From Spirochaetia bacterium (GTDB taxonomy: Bacteria > Spirochaetota > Leptospiria > Turneriellales > JAOUOS01), in contig JAOUOS010000006.1 of assembly GCA_029880285.1 (NCBI GenBank), positions 62,001 through 126,000 of the forward strand: 64,000 bases of DNA, read 5' to 3'. A model generated the notes under the pieces. It searched no databases and had not been told where the DNA came from. It was given only the letters and a program-made list of their open reading frames with translations. Numbering within the stretch: position 1 is the stretch's first letter; each line of letters begins with the position of its first letter. Below are positions 45,027-52,725 of this stretch, one piece after another. The translations under genes and the position numbers were made by a program.

Positions 45027-47081
45027 ATGATTGTGCTTTTTAAAACTCAAAGAAAAGATATTGTAGAACTTCTTAAAAAATGTCAAAAGCAGACAAATAG
45101 AAATCAAAGGTCTTTAATAAAAAAGGCATACTTTTTATCAGCCGATGCTCATAAATTTCAAAAAAGATTATCCGGCGAACCATACATAATTCATCCTTAT
45201 AATGTTGCTATTACTTTAGCAGAACTTGAGATGGACCACGAAACAATCTGCTCTGGGCTTCTTCATGATATTCTTGAAGATACTCAAATTTCAAGAGAGT
45301 ACATAACTAAAGAATTTGGTGCAAATGTACTTCACCTTGTTGAAGGCGTTACTAAAATCTCTGTTTTAAAAACAGAAAGCATCGAAAAAAAACAGGCTCA
45401 CAATATTAGAAAAATGATATTAGCCACAGTAAAAGACGCCAGGGTTATTTTAATTAAATTAGCAGATAAACTTCATAACATGAGAACACTTACATATCAT
45501 ACTCCCGAAAAAGCAAAACGAATAGCAAAAGAAACTTTTGATATTTATGCTCCTTTAGCGGGCAGATTGGGTATTTTTAAAATAAAATGGGAACTTGAAG
45601 ATTTGGCCCTATCTATTCTTGATCACGAAACCTATCAAGAAATCAAAAAAAAAGTAAGTGAAAAAAGAAAAGAAAGGGAAGAAAAAATAAATCAGTACGT
45701 ATTACTGCTAAAAAATAAATTAAAAGAGAGTAAAATTAAAGCGGATATTGCCGGTAGAACAAAACATTTTTTTTCTATTTATCAAAAAATGAAAGAAAAA
45801 AACAGAGCTTTTGAAGATATTTATGATTTATCGGGCATACGAATACTAGTTGATAATATTCAGCAATGCTATGGAGCGCTTGGAATTGTACATACTATTT
45901 GGAACCCTATACCCGGACGATTTAAAGATTATATATCTGTACCAAAATCAAACGGATATCAGTCACTGCATACATCTGTAATTACACCAGATGGACGAAT
46001 TTTAGAAATTCAAATTAGAACAAAGCAGATGCACCAAATAGCAGAAATGGGTATTGCTGCTCATTGGGCATATAAAGAAAAGAAAGACGCTAAAAAACTC
46101 ACAGATAGGTTTAATTTATTACAACAAATAGCATCACTTGAAGAAGAGGGTGAAAACGCTTCAGAATTTATTGAAGAATTAAAAGATAATTTAGCGGGCG
46201 ATGAAGTATATGTTTTTACACCAAAAGGAGATATTATCTCAATGCCCAAAGGCTCTACTGTTCTTGATTTTGCCTTTAGAATACACAGTGATATTGGGTT
46301 TCACTGTGCCGGGGCAAAAATAAATGACCGATTAGTATCTATAAGAACTTTATTAAAAAGTGGAGACCAATTAAATATTCAAACAAACTCATCTGTAAAA
46401 CCATCACTAAACTGGGTAAAATTTTTAAAAACAGCTCAGGCAAGAAACAAGTTAAACGCTTGGTTTAGAAAACATGAAACAGGAACCGCTGCTAAATTAC
46501 ATCATGTAGAATCGACAGAAACTCAATCACATAAGATAACTCAAAAAATAGAAGAGACCGTTAATAAATCATTAAAACAAAAAAAACAAAACAAAAAGAG
46601 TTCTAAAATTCAACCTATTGTAGAATGGCAGGGTGAAAAAGATGTAGAAATGAAATTCGCCAAATGCTGCGCCCCTTTACCCGGTGACAGCATACTGGGT
46701 TTTATTACGAGAGGAAGCGGAATTACGGTTCATAAAAATTCATGTTCTTCTATAAAAACGTTATTAAATAATGCCGAAACCAGTACGCGTGTGGTAAAAC
46801 TTAAATGGAGCGGCATGTATGAACCTTTTCCTGTTCATATACTAGTAACAGGAAATGACAGAGTTCAAATATATCTTGAATTAGTAAAAACTATATCTGA
46901 TTCAGGCGCCAGTATTATTGAAGCGTCTGCGTATACAGACACAAACGGAAAAATACATGATTCTTTTACCATAGAAGTAGATTCCAATGAGCATCTTGAA
47001 ACAATTTTATCAGATATTAGAAAAATAGATGGTGTCTTAAACGCTGAAAGAATAAAATCTCTTAAAAGAAATGCAGGCTAA
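45027..47081 (+). CDS. Bifunctional (p)ppGpp synthetase/hydrolase
   Basis: A 684-residue RelA/SpoT homologue that makes and degrades the alarmone (p)ppGpp. Order: an HD hydrolase domain with intact motif (HPYNVAIT, LLHDILEDT; His-Asp at 80-81), the synthetase domain (GIRILVDNIQQCYGALGIVH, RFKDYISVPKSNGYQSLHTSV), a TGS domain (YVFTPKGDIISMPKGSTVLDFA), and a C-terminal ACT domain (about 610-680). Both active sites look intact, so it is the long, bifunctional form. A strong promoter-like element (TTGACA, 17 bases, TACATT) abuts the ATG. The end overlaps the convergent waaA by four bases. Confidence 0.95.
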   Translation: MIVLFKTQRKDIVELLKKCQKQTNRNQRSLIKKAYFLSADAHKFQKRLSGEPYIIHPYNVAITLAELEMDHETICSGLLHDILEDTQISREYITKEFGANVLHLVEGVTKISVLKTESIEKKQAHNIRKMILATVKDARVILIKLADKLHNMRTLTYHTPEKAKRIAKETFDIYAPLAGRLGIFKIKWELEDLALSILDHETYQEIKKKVSEKRKEREEKINQYVLLLKNKLKESKIKADIAGRTKHFFSIYQKMKEKNRAFEDIYDLSGIRILVDNIQQCYGALGIVHTIWNPIPGRFKDYISVPKSNGYQSLHTSVITPDGRILEIQIRTKQMHQIAEMGIAAHWAYKEKKDAKKLTDRFNLLQQIASLEEEGENASEFIEELKDNLAGDEVYVFTPKGDIISMPKGSTVLDFAFRIHSDIGFHCAGAKINDRLVSIRTLLKSGDQLNIQTNSSVKPSLNWVKFLKTAQARNKLNAWFRKHETGTAAKLHHVESTETQSHKITQKIEETVNKSLKQKKQNKKSSKIQPIVEWQGEKDVEMKFAKCCAPLPGDSILGFITRGSGITVHKNSCSSIKTLLNNAETSTRVVKLKWSGMYEPFPVHILVTGNDRVQIYLELVKTISDSGASIIEASAYTDTNGKIHDSFTIEVDSNEHLETILSDIRKIDGVLNAERIKSLKRNAG

Positions 47082-48337
47082 CCTAGAGATATATTTTTAA
47101 TTATATAATCAACAGAATTTAAATTTGAATTAAAATATTTTTTTATATTATCTTTTATTTTAATGTACTTATTTTTATTTTTTACACTATAATTGTAAAA
47201 CGAACTTATTTCTTTATAAGAGGGCGATTTCATTACATAAAGACATCCTCTTTTTTTTAAATCGATGGCTTCTTGAGAATTATTTATATAAGGACCTGTT
47301 ATTAAAGGCAGCCCAAAATAAGACGATTCTATAACAGAATGAACAGAGCCTTTCCATCCGCCGCCAACATATGCAAAATTAGCCAATGAATATAAGTATT
47401 GAAGCAACCCCAATTTATCAACAATAAGTATATCTATGTTGTCATTTACTTTTCTATTTTTTAAATTCGAATATAAAATAAAATTTAAATTATTTTTTGT
47501 TGTTGTATGTATAATTTTAGTAATATGGTTTTTATTTATATGATGTGGAACTAAAATTAATCCCATATCTATGTTATTTTTAATTGTTTCTATTAAAAAA
47601 TCTTCTGATTTACTATAAGTAGAACCGCCTATTAATATGGCTTTTTTATGATTAAATAATAATTTAATTTTTTTCCCCTCATTTATAAAATTTGACGGCG
47701 GATTTTTTAGTTTCATTTTTATTGAATCAAAACGAATATCTCCGGCGGTTTTTGCATTTAGCGATAAGTTTTTAAACCTTTTAGTATGCTCTTTATGAAC
47801 AGAAAAAATATTATTTAGATATTTATAAATATTAGCGTACAATTGGCCGGTAAGTCCTTTGCCTCGGGCCGATTTCGCGGGTAATACCGCCGAAATTAAA
47901 TATTGTGTTATGTTCATAGAGGCGGCAATTTTAACCATATTCGGCCATACATCATATCTTGAATAAAAAATGATTTTAGGATTAATTTGTTTAATTAATT
48001 TTTTCATCTTCCAGCTGAAATCGATGGGTAAAACAAAGAAAAAATCATGCAAAATATCATTTTTTCTCTGCGTATACGCACTATCAGAAAATACACTAAA
48101 AACTATTAAACTTTGTGATTTCTTTTGTTTTATGGCATGCGCCAAGGGACGTATACTTTCGTATTCTCCCACAGAAGAAGCATGAAACCAATATACGATT
48201 TTATTTTGATTATTTTTAAACTCAATTTTTTCACGACGAATTTGAAAGTTATATTTTAATCTTTTTATAAAAATTGACAAGAAAACTAAAAAAGGATATA
48301 AAAATATTAAAAATATATTGTAAGAAAAATATAACAT
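47078..48337 (-). CDS. waaA: 3-deoxy-D-manno-octulosonic acid transferase
   Basis: A 419-residue Kdo transferase that adds Kdo to lipid A precursor. Conserved features are an N-terminal membrane-associated helix, HASSVGEYESIRPL (the catalytic Glu), INPKIIFYSRYDVWPN (in place of the more usual E-x-E-x-WPN), the SVHKEHTKRFKNL region, GDIRFDS and the GT-B C-terminal part (GGGWKGSVHSVIESSYFGLPLITGP). It indicates an outer membrane with lipopolysaccharide-type lipid A. It is convergent with the RSH gene. Confidence 0.92.
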   Translation of the reverse strand: MLYFSYNIFLIFLYPFLVFLSIFIKRLKYNFQIRREKIEFKNNQNKIVYWFHASSVGEYESIRPLAHAIKQKKSQSLIVFSVFSDSAYTQRKNDILHDFFFVLPIDFSWKMKKLIKQINPKIIFYSRYDVWPNMVKIAASMNITQYLISAVLPAKSARGKGLTGQLYANIYKYLNNIFSVHKEHTKRFKNLSLNAKTAGDIRFDSIKMKLKNPPSNFINEGKKIKLLFNHKKAILIGGSTYSKSEDFLIETIKNNIDMGLILVPHHINKNHITKIIHTTTKNNLNFILYSNLKNRKVNDNIDILIVDKLGLLQYLYSLANFAYVGGGWKGSVHSVIESSYFGLPLITGPYINNSQEAIDLKKRGCLYVMKSPSYKEISSFYNYSVKNKNKYIKIKDNIKKYFNSNLNSVDYIIKNISLG

Positions 48338-48451
48338 AAATTAATCATTATTTTTTTTTTGGATGAAACGACAAATATTTTATAATCAATTATTATTATA
48401 AGTAATATTTTTTATGTGTTTTACATATGATAAAAAAATTATTAAATGGAA

Positions 48452-48480
48452 TTGACATAGCGAACATACGTTCATAATTG
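48452..48480 (+). promoter_or_regulatory. Promoter with embedded GAAC-N4-GTTC palindrome before the second TetR gene
   Basis: TTGACA (48452-48457), a 17-base spacer and TAATTG (48475-48480) form a promoter. The spacer contains CGAACATACGTTCA, a GAAC-N4-GTTC palindrome of the Gram-positive LexA (DinR/Cheo) type, which could equally be the TetR protein's own operator. The ATG at 48487 is where transcription should start, giving a leaderless message. Confidence 0.55.
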
Positions 48481-48486
48481 ATCAAT

Positions 48487-49029
48487 ATGAGTAATAAATC
48501 TAAAGAAATATTAGAATGCGCGATTAAATTATTTTCAAACAAAGGCTATCATGCCACATCTATGCGCAACATCGCGAAAGAAGCAGGAATTGTTCAAAGT
48601 TCAATATATAATCATTATAAAAATAAAGAAACTATTTTAATTGAAATTGCCAACTTATTAAAAAGTGAAATAGAAGAAACTTTTAACTATGAGATAAATG
48701 CAGAAAATGAAACCAAAATTGAGATTTATAAAAATAAAATATTAAAATCTATAAAAGAGAAACCTGAATTTTGGAGACTCGTACATTCTATGCGAATGAA
48801 TAACGATATTATGAAAATTATAAAAAGAGAAATTGATGACCTACAAAAAATGATAATAAAAAATATTACAAACTTAATTAGTATAGAGAAGAAACCAATT
48901 AATCAGGAACAAGTGTTTCTTTTTTGGGCCGCGATTGATGGAATAGTATCTTCTTATTTACTTATTGAAAATTATCCTATAGAAAAAATACTAACAAAAT
49001 TATTTAAAAGTATTGAAAAGAGAAAGTAA
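48487..49029 (+). CDS. TetR/AcrR family transcriptional regulator
   Basis: A 180-residue regulator starting MSNKSKEILECAIKLFSNKGYHATSMRNIAKEAGIVQSSIYNHY, shown here in part, a complete TetR helix-turn-helix. The C-terminal part resembles regulators of fatty-acid metabolism in length only; the ligand is unknown. The likely start is the ATG at 48487, since a TTG at 48478 lies within the -10 element. The palindrome upstream is consistent with autoregulation. It precedes the zinc-ribbon gene by 48 bases. Confidence 0.93.
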   Translation: MSNKSKEILECAIKLFSNKGYHATSMRNIAKEAGIVQSSIYNHYKNKETILIEIANLLKSEIEETFNYEINAENETKIEIYKNKILKSIKEKPEFWRLVHSMRMNNDIMKIIKREIDDLQKMIIKNITNLISIEKKPINQEQVFLFWAAIDGIVSSYLLIENYPIEKILTKLFKSIEKRK

Positions 49030-49077
49030 AGAATAAAAACCTTGACGAGTAAACTCTTAAATAACAAATAATAAATT

Positions 49078-49329
49078 ATGACTTGCCCTAAATGTAAGGC
49101 CGCTTTAAATCCTATAACATATAAAGGTATTACCATTGATAAATGCCCCCAGTGTGAAGGTGTTTGGCTTGATAAAGGCGAAGAAAATTTTGTTACAGAA
49201 GTACTTAGGCACGCGGGAGGTTCGTTTTGCGCTGAGTGTGAATTTTATCTGCAAGAAATTAAAAAATGCAATCGATTAAAAATTTTTGTTTCAGATGATT
49301 TTTCATGCGGAAATTTTCTAAAAAGATAA
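49078..49329 (+). CDS. TFIIB-type zinc-ribbon protein
   Basis: An 83-residue protein with CPKC at 3-6 and CPQC at 23-26, followed by EGVWLDKGE, the pattern of the zf-TFIIB family. A second pair (CAEC near residue 52, later cysteines at 64 and 77) may bind another metal. Function unknown. It is followed by tldD after 45 bases. Confidence 0.85.
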   Translation: MTCPKCKAALNPITYKGITIDKCPQCEGVWLDKGEENFVTEVLRHAGGSFCAECEFYLQEIKKCNRLKIFVSDDFSCGNFLKR

Positions 49330-49374
49330 AAATAAATAGAGAAATACAACATATTTTCTTAAATTATAAAACTA

Positions 49375-50757
49375 ATGGAAAAAACAAAAGCTGAAAAAAT
49401 TTTGCAGGCCGGTTTAGATACTGGTGCCGATTTTTCTGAAATTTTTATTGAAGAAAATCAAAGTTCTACTATAGCATTAAGAGATAAAAAAATTGAAACC
49501 ATAAATTCGGGCACAACCTACGGAATAGGTATAAGACTATTATTTGGAACAGAAGTTTTATACGGATATACATCTGATGAAACTGAAGCAAATCTTTTAA
49601 AAATTATAAATGAACTCGCCTTGGCTAAAAACAATGGGAAAAAACAAACTAAAGACTTAATATCATTACAAAATAAAGAAATTCACAATATTCACCCTAT
49701 AAAAAAATATCCAAAAGATGTTATACCATCTCAAAAATTATTACTCTTAAAAAGAGCCGATGAAGCAGCAAGAAAAACTGATTCAAAAATAATTCAAGCG
49801 TCTGTTAGAATTTTAGAATCTGTAAGACAAATAGAAATATTAAACAGCGAAGGTCTTTCTGCTGAAGATAAACAAACCAGATGTCGTTTTATAGTTTCTG
49901 TAACGGCAGCAAATGAAAATGAAAGGTTCGAAGGAACAGAATCTCCCGGAGAACAACGCGGTTATGAATTTTTTGAGAATTTAAATATCGAAAACTATGC
50001 TGAACAAGCCGCGCAAAGAGCTTTATTGATGTTAAGCGCCGGATACATAGAAGGAAAAAAAATGCCGGTTATTTTGGGTAACGGTTTTGGAGGGGTCATT
50101 TTTCACGAAGCATGCGGACATCCGCTTGAAACTGAGTCTATTAGACGTTCGGCTTCGCCTTTTACGGGAAAGCTGGGCCAAAAAATTGCCCATGAAGCAG
50201 TAACTGCTATTGATGACGGGAATATCGTTAACTCTTGGGGCTCTATAAACATAGATGACGAGGGCCATTTAGCGCAAAAAACTATTCTTATAAAAGACGG
50301 TATATTGAAAAGTTATATGTCAGATAAAGTAGGAGCAATAGAAGTAAATGTGCCGCGTACCGGCAGCGCACGCCGCGAGTCGTATAAATTTTCTCCGGTT
50401 TCTAGAATGAGAAATACTTATATTGATAATGGTAAAGATAGTATTGATAATATGATAGCCTCTATTGATTTTGGATTATATTCAAAAAAAATGGGCGGCG
50501 GCTCTGTTGATCCCGCGACCGGAGAGTTTAATTTTGCTGTTTCAGAAGGTTATATAATCAAAAACGGAAAAATTGATAAACCCGTAAGAGGCGCAACACT
50601 TATAGGCAAAGGTCATGAAATATTACCAAAAATTTCTATGGTTGCAAACGATCTTGAAATTACAGCCGGAACCTGCGGTGCGTCATCAGGATGGGTTCCT
50701 GTTACTGTGGGCCAGCCAACAATAAAGGTTGATGAAATTTTAGTGGGGGGTAGATAA
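49375..50757 (+). CDS. tldD: Metalloprotease subunit TldD
   Basis: A 460-residue TldD carrying the zinc-site motif HEACGH (FHEACGHPLE, near residue 244). With TldE it forms a heterodimeric protease that trims small peptides and modified peptides such as microcins and the CcdA antitoxin in enterobacteria. The flanking GNGFGGVIF and SDKVGAIE stretches and the C-terminal GTCGASSGWVPVTVGQPTI are family features. It is coupled to tldE by a TAATG overlap. No peptide-modification genes are adjacent, so its substrate is unknown. Confidence 0.95.
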   Translation: MEKTKAEKILQAGLDTGADFSEIFIEENQSSTIALRDKKIETINSGTTYGIGIRLLFGTEVLYGYTSDETEANLLKIINELALAKNNGKKQTKDLISLQNKEIHNIHPIKKYPKDVIPSQKLLLLKRADEAARKTDSKIIQASVRILESVRQIEILNSEGLSAEDKQTRCRFIVSVTAANENERFEGTESPGEQRGYEFFENLNIENYAEQAAQRALLMLSAGYIEGKKMPVILGNGFGGVIFHEACGHPLETESIRRSASPFTGKLGQKIAHEAVTAIDDGNIVNSWGSINIDDEGHLAQKTILIKDGILKSYMSDKVGAIEVNVPRTGSARRESYKFSPVSRMRNTYIDNGKDSIDNMIASIDFGLYSKKMGGGSVDPATGEFNFAVSEGYIIKNGKIDKPVRGATLIGKGHEILPKISMVANDLEITAGTCGASSGWVPVTVGQPTIKVDEILVGGR

Positions 50758-52088
50758 TGCTTTTAGACGAAGCGTTAGAATTAGCAAAGAAAGAAGCGCA
50801 AAAACAAAATGCTGCTTTTGATGCTGTCGCGGTGGATAAAAAAGATATAGGGCTTGAAATATTTCGCGGAAAAGTAATTCAATCTGAAGTTGCTCAATCA
50901 ATGGGGATAGGGGTTAGAATATATAAAAATAAAAAAATAGGATACTCATATACTGAAAAAATAACACCTGAAAAAATTACTGAGACCGTAAATGACGCTG
51001 TAGAAAATGCCAAACTTTCTGATAATGTTGAAATTGAAATCCCCTTTTTTGAAGAGACCACTGCAGGTACATTAAATTTATATAATCAAGAACTTGACAA
51101 CGTAAACTTTGACACATTAAAAGATATTGGGCTATCTTTAGAGCAAAAAGCATATGGTACAGATAAACTTATTACTAATATTCCTCATTTGGGCTTGGTC
51201 AAATTAAAGAAAAGAAAATTATTTATAAATTCTGAAAATATGAAATTTGACTACATAGAAAATATGGTATCTGCCGGTTTAAGTGTATTTGCAGAAAAAA
51301 ACGAATCTGCAAAAAGTGGTTATTACGTAAGAGGCGGCAGAAATATAAACGTATTTGATACTGATCTTATGGCAAAAGAAGCTGCCAATAGAGCGATAAG
51401 TTTACTAGGGGCAAAACCAGTAAAAAGCGGCCAATATCCTGTTGTTCTATCTAACCGTACAGCTTCTCGTTTATTTTCAATGTTTTTATCATCTTTTTAT
51501 GCAGAAAATGCACAAAAAGGCCAGTCAAAAATATCTGGTAAAACAGGTAAAGAAATAGCCGCGAAAACTTGTAATTTAATTTCTGACCCCCATATAGAAG
51601 AAGGTGCTTCTTCGCGTCTTATTGACGATGAAGGTATACCAACTAAGCCTATATATTTAGTAAAAGATGGCGTATTAAATTCATTTTTATATCATCTTGA
51701 AAGCGCGGCAAAAGAAAATAAAAAAAGTTCCGGCCACGCCCAAAGAGGCTATAGTTCACAAGTGACAACAACCTGCTGGAATGTTTTATTAGAAAAACAA
51801 AACTCTACCATAGATAACTTACTTAACGCAAATGCAAAGTGTATATACATTACTGAACTTGAAGGCGGCGCGGGATGCTCGCAAATATCAGGAGAAATAT
51901 CCATAGGCGCCCAGGGTTTTTATATAGAAAACGGTGAAAAAGTACATCCGGTTGATGAAATAACTTTAAATACAAATTTTTTTGATTTGCTTAAAAATAT
52001 AGAGAGTATTTCAAATAATTATGATGACAGTTTTAGTTCCGTTAAAATTCCAGACTTATTAATAAAAGAAATATTTGTAGCGGGATAG
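50757..52088 (+). CDS. tldE: Metalloprotease subunit TldE (PmbA)
   Basis: A 443-residue partner of TldD that lacks the zinc motif. It begins LLDEALELAKKEA and contains GIGVRIYKNKKIGYSYTEK, the RTASRLFSMFLSSFYAENAQKGQSK region, DDEGIPTKP and the C-terminal GGAGCSQISGEISIGAQGFYIENG. Overlap with the tldD stop codon (TAATG) shows coupled translation, matching the known heterodimer. A 77-base gap follows before the YfiR-like gene. Confidence 0.95.
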   Translation: MLLDEALELAKKEAQKQNAAFDAVAVDKKDIGLEIFRGKVIQSEVAQSMGIGVRIYKNKKIGYSYTEKITPEKITETVNDAVENAKLSDNVEIEIPFFEETTAGTLNLYNQELDNVNFDTLKDIGLSLEQKAYGTDKLITNIPHLGLVKLKKRKLFINSENMKFDYIENMVSAGLSVFAEKNESAKSGYYVRGGRNINVFDTDLMAKEAANRAISLLGAKPVKSGQYPVVLSNRTASRLFSMFLSSFYAENAQKGQSKISGKTGKEIAAKTCNLISDPHIEEGASSRLIDDEGIPTKPIYLVKDGVLNSFLYHLESAAKENKKSSGHAQRGYSSQVTTTCWNVLLEKQNSTIDNLLNANAKCIYITELEGGAGCSQISGEISIGAQGFYIENGEKVHPVDEITLNTNFFDLLKNIESISNNYDDSFSSVKIPDLLIKEIFVAG

Positions 52089-52177
52089 AATTTTAGGCCA
52101 ATAAAAGTAATATTATTCTTGCCAATTAGAACTATTCTTTTTTCTTAACCATTGTTAATTAACCGTTGACAACTATT

Positions 52178-52717
52178 ATGAACAGCGGGTATAAAAAATA
52201 TTTTATTCTTTTAATTCTAATATTTTTTTCTCTTCAGAAAAATATATATTCAGAAAAAGTAGAGAAAGAATACAATATAAAAGCCTACTTTATTTATAAT
52301 TTTATAAAATTTATTACCTGGCCCAATATTGAGAATTCAAAAACTTTTAATATTGCGATATTAGGCGAAAACACAGAAATAGAAGCTCCATTAAAAATAA
52401 TAGCTTCCCAAAAAACAGCAAAAGATATGCCAATAAAAATTGATATTTTAAGTAAATTAGAAAATGTTAACAATAGCTATCATATTATATTTATTCCAAA
52501 AAATAATTCTGAAAAACTTACAAAAATTCTAAGAATAAAGAATGAGAGCCCGGTTCTTATTATATCAGAAAAAAAAAATATGATTTCTTTTGGTGTGGAT
52601 ATCAACTTTCTTTTATTAGATAACGCTATTCGTTTCGAAATAAATTATTCATCCCTAAAGAAAAGGAATATAAAAGTCAATTCAAATTTATTAAGACTGG
52701 CTACAACTGTATATTAA
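52178..52717 (+). CDS. YfiR-family periplasmic protein
   Basis: About 179 residues, starting at the ATG at 52178, with a signal peptide (YKKYFILLILIFFSLQ) and the YfiR (DUF4154) core: IKAYFIYNFIKFITWPN, NIAILGENTEI, and HIIFIPKNNSEKLTKIL with SPVLIISEKKN. In Pseudomonas YfiR is a periplasmic repressor of an inner-membrane diguanylate cyclase. Here it heads a three-gene group with a TonB-dependent receptor (8 bases later) and a hybrid histidine kinase. It may relay an outer-membrane or periplasmic signal to the kinase; this is inference from order. Confidence 0.85.
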   Translation: MNSGYKKYFILLILIFFSLQKNIYSEKVEKEYNIKAYFIYNFIKFITWPNIENSKTFNIAILGENTEIEAPLKIIASQKTAKDMPIKIDILSKLENVNNSYHIIFIPKNNSEKLTKILRIKNESPVLIISEKKNMISFGVDINFLLLDNAIRFEINYSSLKKRNIKVNSNLLRLATTVY

Positions 52718-52725
52718 GGGGGCTT

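Noticed and set aside
52166..52195. TTGACA with TATAAA 18 bases on, as promoter of the YfiR-like gene, and TTG at 52166 as start codon
   Set aside because: The resulting start of transcription would fall inside the coding region after the ATG at 52178. The TTG is part of the hexamer; the ATG gives a normal signal peptide.
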